From Rhodoferax potami (lineage in GTDB: Bacteria > Pseudomonadota > Gammaproteobacteria > Burkholderiales > Burkholderiaceae_C), in contig NZ_JAVBIJ010000001.1 in assembly GCF_032193765.1 (NCBI RefSeq), forward strand, positions 1,550,001-1,614,000: DNA of 64,000 nt, written 5' to 3'. The stretch's first letter is position 1. Each line of letters starts with the position of its first letter. The notes under the pieces are model-generated. The model had not been told where the DNA came from and searched no databases. It worked only from the letters and a program-made list of their open reading frames with translations. This document shows positions 37,290 through 45,964 of the stretch, piece by piece. Position numbers and translations under genes: made by a program.

Positions 37290-37393
37290 TAGCAGCCAGA
37301 ATTATCGCATGAGTCTGGGCGCTTTTTTCCAAACTCGCGTACCTTCATCACAAAAGCTTGCCTGAGAGCCACATTTCATCGGCGCACAAGGAC

Positions 37394-38362
37394 CTATTCA
37401 AGCTCTTTCAACCAGACCAACATGCTTCCCCGCCGCAGGACGTGGCCAGAGCCGACCTTCAAATGAATGCGATGGCCTCGGGTGGTGCAGGCCTTGATCT
37501 GACGCAACAGCTCGGACAGCTGTGCCGCTTGCGGTATCTCGCCATACAGCGTTTTAAGCCAATGGCGAATGACATTGGCTTGGCGCGCAACAGATATGGC
37601 TTGCAAAGGCCGGATCAGCGGCAATTGCATCTCGGCGTGCGCAATCTGGCTCCAGTCTTCAGATGCCAGCTCCTCCAAAAGCGTGTTCGCTTGCGCAGCG
37701 TGTCGCGCACTGCGGGTGAAGGTATCGCGAAACTGCGGAAACACCGCTTCCAGTGCCGGCATCACTTGGGCCCGGATGTGGTTGCGGGTGTAACGGACAT
37801 CCGCGTTGGTGGGGTCGTCTACAAATGACTCGCCTTGCTGCGCCAACCACTCACGCAGTGTCTTGCCGGCGACCTGAAGCAGCGGCCTGTGAAAATGCAA
37901 ACCGCCACGCTGCCAGTGTGCCGGCATTCCACTGAGGCCTGCCATGCCCGCCCCGCGGCTCAGCGCCAGCAGCATGGTCTCGACCTGGTCATCCGCATGT
38001 TGAGCCAGCGCTATCGATTGAATAGTATCTCCCGCGATCCTGGTGCCGGCTAGAGACTCAAAAGCCTTATACCGGGCGATGCGGGCTGCATCTTCAGGAC
38101 TTTGACCCAGTGCCGGATGGGCGGCCACCTTCGCAATGTGCAAAGGCACCGCCAGACGCGCACAGGTTTCTTGGCAATGCTGTTCAAACTGTTGCGCTGC
38201 AGACTGCAGGCCATGATTCACATGAATTGCGACCACCTGCCCCGGCCACCGCGCTACACACGCCAACAGCAGCGCGGTGGAATCTGCGCCTCCGCTATAG
38301 GCTACCCCCAAAGGCAATGCGGGCCCGAAGGCCCGCATTGCGTGTTCAAGAGACTGTGTCAT
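37394..38362 (-). CDS. tilS: tRNA(Ile)-lysidine synthase
   Basis: The 322-residue protein has the PP-loop AYSGGADSTALLL at residues 21-33, the IHVNHGLQ strand, the ALAQHADDQVETMLL motif at 118-132, and RNHIRAQVMPAL further on. These are the ATP- and tRNA-contact motifs of TilS. It converts C34 of the CAU-anticodon tRNA-Ile to lysidine and is essential in most bacteria. It lacks the C-terminal domain of longer TilS proteins, as many betaproteobacterial ones do. Residues about 102-118, just before AQHADDQ, overlap a copy of the dispersed repeat. It is the last gene of the cysS-glycosylase-accA-tilS unit, 24 bases after accA. Confidence 0.94.
   Translation of the reverse strand: MTQSLEHAMRAFGPALPLGVAYSGGADSTALLLACVARWPGQVVAIHVNHGLQSAAQQFEQHCQETCARLAVPLHIAKVAAHPALGQSPEDAARIARYKAFESLAGTRIAGDTIQSIALAQHADDQVETMLLALSRGAGMAGLSGMPAHWQRGGLHFHRPLLQVAGKTLREWLAQQGESFVDDPTNADVRYTRNHIRAQVMPALEAVFPQFRDTFTRSARHAAQANTLLEELASEDWSQIAHAEMQLPLIRPLQAISVARQANVIRHWLKTLYGEIPQAAQLSELLRQIKACTTRGHRIHLKVGSGHVLRRGSMLVWLKELE
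38009..38060 (+). repeat. Dispersed-repeat-like segment inside tilS
   Basis: GCTATCGATTGAATAG, a CCCGCG arm and GGCTAGAGAC follow the block order and spacing of the intergenic copy at 2633-2686. It codes in frame for part of TilS (about residues 102-118). Confidence 0.5.
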
Positions 38363-38386
38363 GTGTCATGCAACACGGCCAGGCAT

Positions 38387-39364
38387 TTACTTCCCAGTAG
38401 CCTTGGTGTCGGTGAATCGGCCGTAGCTCTGGAGACGCTCGTAACGGCGATCCAGCAGCTCTTTGACCTTCAAGTCACTGATTTGGCGATAGGCATCGGC
38501 CAGCGCCCGCTTCAAGAAAGCGGCTGCCTGCTTGGTATCGCGGTGAGCGCCGCCTACTGGTTCATTCACAATTTTGTCCACCAAGCCCAATGCCTTGAGG
38601 CGGTGGGCCGTAATGCCCAATGCGTCAGCCGCCTCTTGCGCCTTTTCAGAGGTTTTCCAGAGGATCGAGGCGCATCCTTCAGGGCTGATCACCGAGTACA
38701 CCGAGTACTGCAGCATGATGACCTGGTCGGCCACCGAAATCGCGAGTGCACCGCCTGAACCGCCCTCGCCGATGATGGTCGTGATGATCGGGACTTCGAG
38801 CTGCGCCATTTCAAAAATGTTGCGGCCGATCGCCTCGGACTGTCCACGCTCCTCGGCATCAATCCCCGGATAGGCACCGGGTGTGTCGACGAAGGTGAAG
38901 ACCGGGAGTTTGAATTTTTCCGCCAGCTTCATGAGGCGCAAAGCTTTGCGGTATCCCTCGGGCTTACTCATCCCGAAGTTGCGCAAGCCGCGCTCTTTGG
39001 TGTCACGCCCTTTTTGCTGGCCGACCACCATGCAAGGCGTGCCATTGAACCGGGCCAAGCCACCCACGATACTCAGATCGTCCGCGAAATGGCGGTCACC
39101 ATGGAGCTCCACGAAGTGGGTGAAGATTTCGCCCACATAGTCCAGGGTATAGGGGCGCTCTGCATGGCGAGCGATTTTGGTGATCTGCCAAGGGGTCAGG
39201 TCACTGTAAATGTCTTTGGTCAGCTGCTGGCTTTTTTTGCTCAGCTGGTCGATTTCCGCAGAAATATCGACCGCGGACTCGTTTTGCACGTAGCGCAACT
39301 CTTCAATCTTGCCTTCGAGCTCCGCAATGGGCTGCTCAAAATCGAGGAAAGTCTTTTTTGCCAA
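38387..39364 (-). CDS. accA: Acetyl-CoA carboxylase carboxyltransferase subunit alpha
   Basis: The 325-residue protein matches AccA along its length: the N-terminal [19 protein letters not shown], the [15 protein letters not shown] region, [18 protein letters not shown] near residue 184 and the oxyanion loop [11 protein letters not shown] near 210. With AccD it transfers the carboxyl group from biotin to acetyl-CoA, making malonyl-CoA. The start codon is an unusual TTG at 39364: AAGGAG lies at correct spacing, and this position gives the conserved N-terminus. No in-frame ATG fits. It lies 45 bases after the glycosylase gene. Confidence 0.95.
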   Translation of the reverse strand: MAKKTFLDFEQPIAELEGKIEELRYVQNESAVDISAEIDQLSKKSQQLTKDIYSDLTPWQITKIARHAERPYTLDYVGEIFTHFVELHGDRHFADDLSIVGGLARFNGTPCMVVGQQKGRDTKERGLRNFGMSKPEGYRKALRLMKLAEKFKLPVFTFVDTPGAYPGIDAEERGQSEAIGRNIFEMAQLEVPIITTIIGEGGSGGALAISVADQVIMLQYSVYSVISPEGCASILWKTSEKAQEAADALGITAHRLKALGLVDKIVNEPVGGAHRDTKQAAAFLKRALADAYRQISDLKVKELLDRRYERLQSYGRFTDTKATGK

Positions 39365-39409
39365 CGTTTTTCTCCTTCTTGCGGTACGAGCGCCCAAGCG
39401 CCCCACCCG

Positions 39410-40063
39410 TTAGTACGCGACCGGTAAGGGGTCGAGAGACCGCCAAATATACCAAGTTGCAACACTGCAATATGGCGCCCAGGCTGCCGCGACTTCGCGT
39501 GCATCACTGCGGCTCACCACATCACCCGAAAAATAGTTCTGGCTGATGCCAGTGATCAAACCGGCATCATCCAATGGCAGCACATTGGGACGCATGAGGT
39601 GGAAAATCATGAACATCTCTGCCGTCCAGCGGCCTATACCGCGTATGGATACCAGCTCTGCGATGATTTCTTCATCGTCCATGCTGTCCCAATCTTTGAC
39701 GTGCAAGGCACCATTGTCAAAGTGCAAAGCCAGGTCCACCAGATATTCGACCTTGCGGGCACTGAGGCCGGCGGCGCGCATGTCATCCACCTTGAGCTTC
39801 AAGACATTGGCGGGCGTCAGCTTCTTGGGCAACAGGCTAAACCGGTCCCACACGGTTTGGGCAGCTTTCACCGAAATCTGCTGACCGATGATGCTGCGCG
39901 CCAAGGTCACAAAGGCGTCGCCCCGGGTTTGGAGGCACGCATCCCCGAATTGCGGGATCAGGCGCTTCATAACCCGATCCTTTTTCATCAGGTGTTTGCA
40001 GGCCTCTTCCCAAAAATAGGGGGTAATGACTGCTTCGGCAGTCGCAGGAATTGCAACCGCCAT
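39410..40063 (-). CDS. DNA-3-methyladenine glycosylase (AlkA-type HhH-GPD)
   Basis: The 217-residue protein is a helix-hairpin-helix glycosylase. The HhH motif LVSIRGIGRWTAEMFMI lies near residue 138, followed by the catalytic Asp in VLPLDDAGL near 162. It removes alkylated bases, starting base-excision repair. The start ATG at 40063 overlaps the cysS stop by one base (TAATG), with GGGAGG upstream, so translation is coupled to cysS. It lacks the N-terminal extra domain of E. coli AlkA, as this short subfamily does. Confidence 0.9.
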   Translation of the reverse strand: MAVAIPATAEAVITPYFWEEACKHLMKKDRVMKRLIPQFGDACLQTRGDAFVTLARSIIGQQISVKAAQTVWDRFSLLPKKLTPANVLKLKVDDMRAAGLSARKVEYLVDLALHFDNGALHVKDWDSMDDEEIIAELVSIRGIGRWTAEMFMIFHLMRPNVLPLDDAGLITGISQNYFSGDVVSRSDAREVAAAWAPYCSVATWYIWRSLDPLPVAY

Positions 40064-41439
40064 TACGCTGCCGCCTCCCAAGTCGTCCCTGCGGCGGAGT
40101 CCTTCAGCACAATGCCCTGGGCGAGCAGCTCCTTGCGGATCGTGTCTGCCAACGCAAAGTCCTTCGCGGCTTTCGCAGCGGCGCGCTCCGCGATTCGCTG
40201 CGCAATGGTCGCCTCGTCCAGCCCTGCTCCGGATTGCAAGTACGCTTTGGCGTCCGCTTGCAGCAGGCCGATGCAGCCGCCCAACGCCTTGAGGAGCGAA
40301 GCACTCTCCACCGAGCGTGTGCGGTTGACCTCGCCCGCCAAATCGAAAAGCACAGCAATGGCTTCAGGGGTCCCAAAATCCTCGTCCATCGCAGCCTTGA
40401 AACGGGCTGCGAAGGGGTTGGCCCAATCAATGGCCATGTCCAACGGTGCAGCGACGGTCAGTGCGGTATACAGGCGCTTGAGTGCCTGGCGGGCATCATC
40501 CAAATGCGCGTCGCTGTAGTTCAGGGCACTACGGTAGTGGGCCCGCACGATGAAAAAGCGAACGGTTTCAGCATCGTATTGCTTCAAGACGTCGCGGATG
40601 GTGAAGAAGTTTCCGAGCGACTTGCTCATCTTTTCGTTGTCCACGCGCACAAAGCCGTTGTGCATCCAAAACTGCGCCAGCGGCTGGCCGTGGGCGCCTT
40701 CGCTTTGCGCAATTTCATTTTCGTGGTGGGGGAACTGCAAGTCCGCGCCGCCACCGTGAATATCAAAGGTCTTGCCCAACGTGGCGCAGCTCATGGCCGA
40801 GCATTCAATATGCCAACCGGGTCGGCCTGTACCAAAAGTACTCTCCCACTTCGCCTCAGGTGGCTCTTCGGGTTTGGCAGACTTCCAGAGCACAAAGTCC
40901 AAGGGGTCTTCTTTTCCGTCTTGAACCGCCACTCGCTCACCGGCGCGCAGTTCATCCAGAGACTTGCCGGACAGCTTTCCGTAGCCTTCAAACTTGCGGA
41001 CGGAGTAATTCATATCGCCATTGCCCGAGCGGTAAGCCAAGCCCTTGGCCTCCAGCTCGCCAATCAGTGACAGCATTTGCGGCACATATTCAGTGGCGCG
41101 AGGCTCCACCGTAGGCGCCTCAATGCGCAGCGCGCCGATGTCGGCATGCATGGCTTCGATCATTTCATCAGTCAACTGGCGGATCGTGATGCCGCGCTCC
41201 AGAGCACGCCTGATGATCTTGTCATCGATGTCTGTGATGTTTCGCACATACGTCACCTTCAAATCGCTGGCCTTCAGCCACCGCTGAACCACATCAAAAG
41301 CCATCATCATCCGTGCGTGACCGATATGACACAGGTCATAGATCGTCATGCCACAGACATACATGCGCACGTGACCGGGCTCAAGAGGAGTGAAGGGTTG
41401 CAACGAACGCGTAAGCGTGTTGAAAATGCGCAAACTCAT
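40063..41439 (-). CDS. cysS: Cysteinyl-tRNA synthetase
   Basis: The 458-residue class I synthetase has the zinc ligand Cys in [10 protein letters not shown], the CHIGHARMM signature, zinc-site residues in GWHIECSAM and FPHHENE, and EKMSKSLGN. It charges tRNA-Cys. The start is the ATG at 41439 (MSLRIFNTL); the frame is open to 41460 without conserved sequence. It heads the minus-strand unit and is divergent from an envelope operon, sharing a gap of 186 bases that must hold both promoters. Confidence 0.96.
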   Translation of the reverse strand: MSLRIFNTLTRSLQPFTPLEPGHVRMYVCGMTIYDLCHIGHARMMMAFDVVQRWLKASDLKVTYVRNITDIDDKIIRRALERGITIRQLTDEMIEAMHADIGALRIEAPTVEPRATEYVPQMLSLIGELEAKGLAYRSGNGDMNYSVRKFEGYGKLSGKSLDELRAGERVAVQDGKEDPLDFVLWKSAKPEEPPEAKWESTFGTGRPGWHIECSAMSCATLGKTFDIHGGGADLQFPHHENEIAQSEGAHGQPLAQFWMHNGFVRVDNEKMSKSLGNFFTIRDVLKQYDAETVRFFIVRAHYRSALNYSDAHLDDARQALKRLYTALTVAAPLDMAIDWANPFAARFKAAMDEDFGTPEAIAVLFDLAGEVNRTRSVESASLLKALGGCIGLLQADAKAYLQSGAGLDEATIAQRIAERAAAKAAKDFALADTIRKELLAQGIVLKDSAAGTTWEAAA

Positions 41440-41625
41440 GGGTATCAAAAACCTGAACACAAAAACAACGAGCCCGCTACATCACAGAAGGACGCAAAGA
41501 GGGCTCGCAAACAATCAAATTGGGGGGGATGTCCTCGGGGCTGCACGCTAACCCCTCGGCTACAATGCCCGCAGTATAAAGCCCTGCGCCGAGGGTGACT
41601 CACCGAGCAAGTTTTCAAAGGCACT

Positions 41626-42702
41626 ATGAAGCAAGCCCCATCCCCGCTTTTTTCCGCAATCCGCTGGGTTGCACTGGCCGCTACCTTGTCGTTTGGAGTA
41701 GCCCATGCCGACGACTACACAGATGTTGCGCAACTGGTGCGCAATGGAAAGCTCCCGGAGGCCATGGCCAAGGCGGATCAGTATCTTGCAGCCAAGCCCC
41801 GTGACCCACAAATGCGCTTCCTGAAGGGCGTGATCCAACGTGATTCCGGCAAAAACACCGAGGCGATCGCAACCTTCACACGGTTAACTGAAGACTATCC
41901 TGAGCTCCCGGAGCCCTATAACAACTTGGCAGTCCTGTACGCCGGTCAAAGTCAATTTGACAAAGCGCGTACGGCCCTTGAAATGGCGATCCGCACCAAC
42001 CCCAGCTACACCACGGCCCACGAGAACCTGGGGGATGTGTATGCCAAGTTGGCTAGCCAAGCGTACGGGAAAGCATTGCAACTCGATGCGAACAACGCGG
42101 CGGTGCCGCCAAAGCTCGCTCTGATCCGCGAACTGTTTAATCCGGCTACATCCAAAGGCCAGCGTCCGGCGTCAACACTGTCTACCCCGGCACCCGCGGC
42201 GCCTCCACCCGTGGCAGCGCCGGCAAAGCCGGCCCCAGAGCCTGTAGCCAGCAAGCCCGCAACCCCCGCTGTGTCGGCAGCGAACGCAACACCGGCGCAG
42301 ACGGCAACAGCGGCAGCCGCCCCTGCTGCCCAACCTAAAGCCGAACCAGCATCAGGTACCGATGCACGCAAAGACGTCGAAACTGCTATACGGAATTGGG
42401 CGAAAGCGTGGGCTGCCCGCGATATGAAAGGCTACTTGTCAGCCTACGGACGGGACTTCGATACACCGGGTGGTGTGAAGCGGTCTGCCTGGGAAGAAGA
42501 GCGTCGCCAACGCATTACCGGAAAGTCAAAAATCACGGTTACGGTCAGCAACCTCAACATCACTGTTAACGGCTCGAAGGCGACCGCGAAATTTCGCCAA
42601 GATTACAAAGCCAACGAGCTGGCAGTGTCCAGCCGGAAAGTTCTGGAGCTCACCAAAACTGGTGATCGCTGGCTGATTGTTCGCGAATCTGTTGGCAACT
42701 GA
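41626..42702 (+). CDS. Exported TPR protein with C-terminal NTF2-like (Cds6-type) domain
   Basis: The 358-residue protein has a signal peptide (cleavage near AHA-DDYTD, residue 28). Four TPR-like repeats (about 30-165) and a long Ala/Pro linker (about 175-245) follow. The C-terminal domain of about 110 residues (DVETAIRNWAKAWAARDM to the end) resembles the SnoaL/NTF2-like Cds6 domain found behind L,D-transpeptidases. The next gene is an L,D-transpeptidase with the same kind of C-terminal domain, so this protein probably works with it in the cell wall. No enzyme motif is visible. Confidence 0.82.
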   Translation: MKQAPSPLFSAIRWVALAATLSFGVAHADDYTDVAQLVRNGKLPEAMAKADQYLAAKPRDPQMRFLKGVIQRDSGKNTEAIATFTRLTEDYPELPEPYNNLAVLYAGQSQFDKARTALEMAIRTNPSYTTAHENLGDVYAKLASQAYGKALQLDANNAAVPPKLALIRELFNPATSKGQRPASTLSTPAPAAPPPVAAPAKPAPEPVASKPATPAVSAANATPAQTATAAAAPAAQPKAEPASGTDARKDVETAIRNWAKAWAARDMKGYLSAYGRDFDTPGGVKRSAWEEERRQRITGKSKITVTVSNLNITVNGSKATAKFRQDYKANELAVSSRKVLELTKTGDRWLIVRESVGN

Positions 42703-42724
42703 GGCGTCGGAGCACTGTCGGAAC

Positions 42725-44020
42725 GTGTTCGATAGCCTTTTGCGCACATTGAAATCCAATGTGCCCCATATCCGCGCCTTTCTGTGGACCCTCCCGTTGT
42801 TTGCCGCAGGACTGGGTTTGTATCCAGGCGATGCATCGGCAAATCCTGTTAAGACTATTCCGGCCCAAAAGCCGGCAGTTAGCCCAGCTTCTAAAAATCC
42901 TGCCAAGGACGACACTGGCGCTGCAGAAGCACGGCTGATTGAGGTCTACGGCCTCATAGGGCGGGGTGAAAATCGGTCGGCGCTTCTTAAAGCAGAACGC
43001 CTTGCGGCCGACTTCCCCACTTTCCAGCTTGCACAACTGGTCTACGGCGACCTGCTGGCTTCACGGGTACGGCAGGTGACCACGCTGGGCGACGTTCCGC
43101 CTGCGATGGCCAAAAGCGCGAGCGAAGCGCTCAAAGAACTGCGTGAGGAATCCAGCAAGCGGGTGAAGGCGCTGAAAGAACGGCCACCGACAGGCATGGT
43201 TCCTGCGCAGTTTCTGCAACTCGCTCCGACCACCCGCCACGCGATTGCAGTCGACGCCTCCCGGTCACGCCTGTATTTGTTTGAGAACGCAGGGAACGGC
43301 TTAACGCTGATTGCGGACTATTACATTTCTGTCGGAAAAGCGGGAATCTCCAAAGCCGTAGAGGGTGACCAGAGAACGCCTTTAGGCGTCTACTACATCA
43401 CCAGCAATTTGGACCCCAAGACACTCAAAGACTTTTACGGGTCCGGTGCTCTCCCCATCAACTATCCGAATGTTTTGGATACGAAACGCGGGAAAACCGG
43501 CAGTGGCATCTGGCTGCATGGAACCCCGCCCACCCAGTTCGCCCGTGCCCCCCTGGCAACGGATGGCTGTATCGTCCTTGCAAATCCGGACTTGGAGCGC
43601 ATCATCAAAACAGTCGCGATCCGGGCAACACCGGTCGTCATCGCGCCGCAACTGCAATGGGTGCCGGCAGTGAACGCAAAAAACGCCGCGAAGGGATTTG
43701 AAAGTGCCCTTCTCGCCTGGCGCAATGCGAAAACCGGCGGCAATGTACAGCAGGTGCTGAGTTTCTACACCCCGGACTTCAACAGCAACGGGAAAACGCT
43801 CCAGCAATGGACTCCTTTGTTGCGCGGAGAGATGGAAAAAATCAGGGGAAGAACGATCCAGCTAAAGGATGTCTCTTACCTCCACTGGATTGATAGCAAC
43901 GAAACCATGGTGACCACCTTCGGCGAGGTGGCCGAAGGCTCCCGTATTGGCTGGACAAAGCGGCAGTACTGGAGCTACCAGAATGGTCAATGGAAAATTT
44001 TTTACGAAGGAATACTCTGA
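42725..44020 (+). CDS. L,D-transpeptidase (YkuD domain) with C-terminal NTF2-like domain
   Basis: The roughly 431-residue protein has a signal peptide (LPLFAAGLGLYPGDASA), a spacer, and the YkuD catalytic domain at about residues 165-300. The motif runs from HGTPPTQFA near 265 to TDGCIVL with catalytic Cys282. A Cds6/NTF2-like domain (about 320-431) ends the protein. YkuD enzymes make 3-3 cross-links in peptidoglycan or attach proteins to it. I favour a GTG start at 42725 after the upstream stop; a TTG at 42677 inside the previous gene is possible. It overlaps the next gene by one base. Adjacent genes share its C-terminal domain type. Confidence 0.87.
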   Translation: MFDSLLRTLKSNVPHIRAFLWTLPLFAAGLGLYPGDASANPVKTIPAQKPAVSPASKNPAKDDTGAAEARLIEVYGLIGRGENRSALLKAERLAADFPTFQLAQLVYGDLLASRVRQVTTLGDVPPAMAKSASEALKELREESSKRVKALKERPPTGMVPAQFLQLAPTTRHAIAVDASRSRLYLFENAGNGLTLIADYYISVGKAGISKAVEGDQRTPLGVYYITSNLDPKTLKDFYGSGALPINYPNVLDTKRGKTGSGIWLHGTPPTQFARAPLATDGCIVLANPDLERIIKTVAIRATPVVIAPQLQWVPAVNAKNAAKGFESALLAWRNAKTGGNVQQVLSFYTPDFNSNGKTLQQWTPLLRGEMEKIRGRTIQLKDVSYLHWIDSNETMVTTFGEVAEGSRIGWTKRQYWSYQNGQWKIFYEGIL

Positions 44021-44601
44021 TGCACGTGTGGATTCAACGAGGACTCAAGGCCCTGACCGTTTGCACCGCCCTGCTCTTGCAACAAGCAGCGGTGGCGCAG
44101 GATGTTGCCCCTAAAGTCGTGTTTCAAACGACCCAAGGCAATTTCACGGTGGAGGTTTATCCAGACAAGTCACCCAAGACCGTCGAAAACTTTCTGCGGT
44201 ATGTGAAAGACAAGCATTACAACGGCACTGTCTTTCACCGCGTTATCCCCAATTTCATGGTGCAAGGCGGCGGCTTTACGGCCAATATGCAGCAAAAAAC
44301 GACCCGGGACCCGATCCCCCTGGAAGCCAACAACGGTTTGAAGAATGACCGGGGCACTATCGCGATGGCGCGCACAGCCAACCCGCAAAGCGCGACCGCG
44401 CAGTTCTTTATCAATGTGGTGGACAATCAAAACCTGAATGCACCTCGCCCTGATGGCCATGGCTATGCTGTTTTCGGCAAAGTCGTCCAGGGCATGGATG
44501 TGATTGACAAAATTCGTGGTGTTCCGACCACCAATGCAGGCATGTACCAAGATGTGCCACAAACCCCTGTCGTTATCAACTCGGCCACTTTGGCCCCTTA
44601 A
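44020..44601 (+). CDS. ppiA: Periplasmic peptidyl-prolyl cis-trans isomerase (cyclophilin)
   Basis: The 193-residue protein has a signal peptide (cleavage near VAQDVAPK, about residue 25) and a bacterial-type cyclophilin domain: FHRVIPNFMVQGGGF, then [12 protein letters not shown] and YAVFGKVVQGMDV. The catalytic Arg in FHRVI is present. It catalyses proline isomerisation during folding in the periplasm. The start ATG overlaps the transpeptidase stop (TGATG), with AAGGA upstream. It is followed three bases later by the cytoplasmic paralogue ppiB. Confidence 0.93.
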   Translation: MHVWIQRGLKALTVCTALLLQQAAVAQDVAPKVVFQTTQGNFTVEVYPDKSPKTVENFLRYVKDKHYNGTVFHRVIPNFMVQGGGFTANMQQKTTRDPIPLEANNGLKNDRGTIAMARTANPQSATAQFFINVVDNQNLNAPRPDGHGYAVFGKVVQGMDVIDKIRGVPTTNAGMYQDVPQTPVVINSATLAP

Positions 44602-44604
44602 ATC

Positions 44605-45111
44605 ATGAGCAATCCTCAAGTCGAACTCCACATCACCGGCTACGGCGTTATCACCATCGAGCTGGACCAAGAGAAAGCCCCCAAGTCCAGCGCCAACTTT
44701 TTGGCGTATGTGAACAAAGGCCACTACAACAACACGATTTTCCACCGCGTGATTCCGGGCTTCATGATCCAGGGCGGCGGCATGGAGCCGGGAATGGCCC
44801 AGAAGCCAACCGACGCTCCCATCGAAAATGAAGCCAACAATGGCTTGAAGAATTCGACGTACACCCTGGCTATGGCGCGCACTGGCGACCCGCACTCTGC
44901 GACTGCACAGTTCTTTATTAACGTCGCGGATAACGGCTTCCTGAACCACACCGCACCCAGCATGCAAGGCTGGGGCTACGCTGTGTTCGGCAAAGTGATC
45001 GCCGGCTCTGAAGTGGTTGACAAAATCAAGGCTGTCAAAACCGGCAAAAAAGGCTTCCATGATGACGTGCCTAAAGAGGACGTGATCATCGAAAAAGCCG
45101 TGGCGCTGTAA
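44605..45111 (+). CDS. ppiB: Cytoplasmic peptidyl-prolyl cis-trans isomerase B (cyclophilin)
   Basis: The 168-residue cyclophilin has no signal peptide and the motif set [26 protein letters not shown] and [10 protein letters not shown]. It is a close paralogue of the preceding periplasmic enzyme, so the pair provides one isomerase on each side of the inner membrane. The start is the ATG at 44605. It belongs to the envelope operon, nine bases before lpxH. Confidence 0.95.
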   Translation: MSNPQVELHITGYGVITIELDQEKAPKSSANFLAYVNKGHYNNTIFHRVIPGFMIQGGGMEPGMAQKPTDAPIENEANNGLKNSTYTLAMARTGDPHSATAQFFINVADNGFLNHTAPSMQGWGYAVFGKVIAGSEVVDKIKAVKTGKKGFHDDVPKEDVIIEKAVAL

Positions 45112-45119
45112 ATGGAAAA

Positions 45120-45902
45120 ATGCCAGTGGAACTGATTGCACAGCCCCACTGGCGGCGGGTGGATTTCATCTCGGATCTCCACCTGCACTCCAGCGAGCCC
45201 CAAACACACGCAGTTTGGGCCCGCTATATGCGGGACACCAAAGCAGACGCACTCTTCATCCTCGGCGATTTGTTCGAAGTCTGGGTGGGCGATGACACCC
45301 TCACGGATGCACAGAGTTTTGAGTCTGCTTGTGTATCGACTATTCGCAGCACCGCAGCGCGGATACCGGTGTATTGCATCGTCGGTAATCGCGATTTTTT
45401 GCTCAGCCAAACGTTCTCTGCTGCGGCACAAGCTCAGCTCTTGCCCGACCCTACTACGCTGACTTTCGCATCTCACCGGATTGTGTTGACCCATGGAGAT
45501 GCTTGGTGTGTGGATGATGTGGATTACCAAGCATTCCGCCGCACCGTAAGGTCTGCCGACTGGCAAGCCAACTTTCTGAAGCGCCCGCTACCGGAACGCA
45601 GGGCCATCGCGAGCGACATCAGATTGCAGAGTGAAAAAAAGAAAGAAGTGGCCAGCTACGCAGATGTGGACCACTCCGTAGCGCAAGAGGCGCTCGCGTC
45701 CGCCGACGCAACCTATCTCATCCACGGCCACACGCACAAGCCTGCGACCCACGAAATGGAACACGGAACACAGCGCTGGGTCCTGAGCGACTGGCACATC
45801 CAGGGGAAAGCTAGTGACAGAGCAGAGGTGCTGAGGCTAGAGCTGCAGCCGATCTCGGACTCGCTCATGTGGACCCGCCTCGCCCCGCACAACGCCTGCT
45901 GA
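45120..45902 (+). CDS. lpxH: UDP-2,3-diacylglucosamine diphosphatase
   Basis: The 260-residue protein is a calcineurin-like phosphoesterase with the LpxH metal motifs: ISDLHLHS near residue 18, GDLFEVWVGDD near 54, IVGNRDFLL near 92, LTHGDAWC near 129 and HGHTHKP near 202. It hydrolyses UDP-2,3-diacylglucosamine to lipid X and UMP, the fourth step of lipid A synthesis, at the inner membrane face. The start is the ATG at 45120. It is the last gene of the operon. Confidence 0.95.
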   Translation: MPVELIAQPHWRRVDFISDLHLHSSEPQTHAVWARYMRDTKADALFILGDLFEVWVGDDTLTDAQSFESACVSTIRSTAARIPVYCIVGNRDFLLSQTFSAAAQAQLLPDPTTLTFASHRIVLTHGDAWCVDDVDYQAFRRTVRSADWQANFLKRPLPERRAIASDIRLQSEKKKEVASYADVDHSVAQEALASADATYLIHGHTHKPATHEMEHGTQRWVLSDWHIQGKASDRAEVLRLELQPISDSLMWTRLAPHNAC

Positions 45903-45927
45903 TCAATCAGGCAGGCTCGTAGCGCTC

Positions 45928-45955
45928 TCCGTGCCGCAGAGCTGAGCGGCACGGA
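45928..45955. terminator. Strong hairpin between lpxH and the DUF349 gene
   Basis: TCCGTGCCGC and GCGGCACGGA form a perfect 10-base stem around an 8-base loop between the convergent genes. There is no long T-run directly after it on the plus strand, so it is a probable but not textbook terminator for both. Confidence 0.6.
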
Positions 45956-45964
45956 TCCGCTTCT

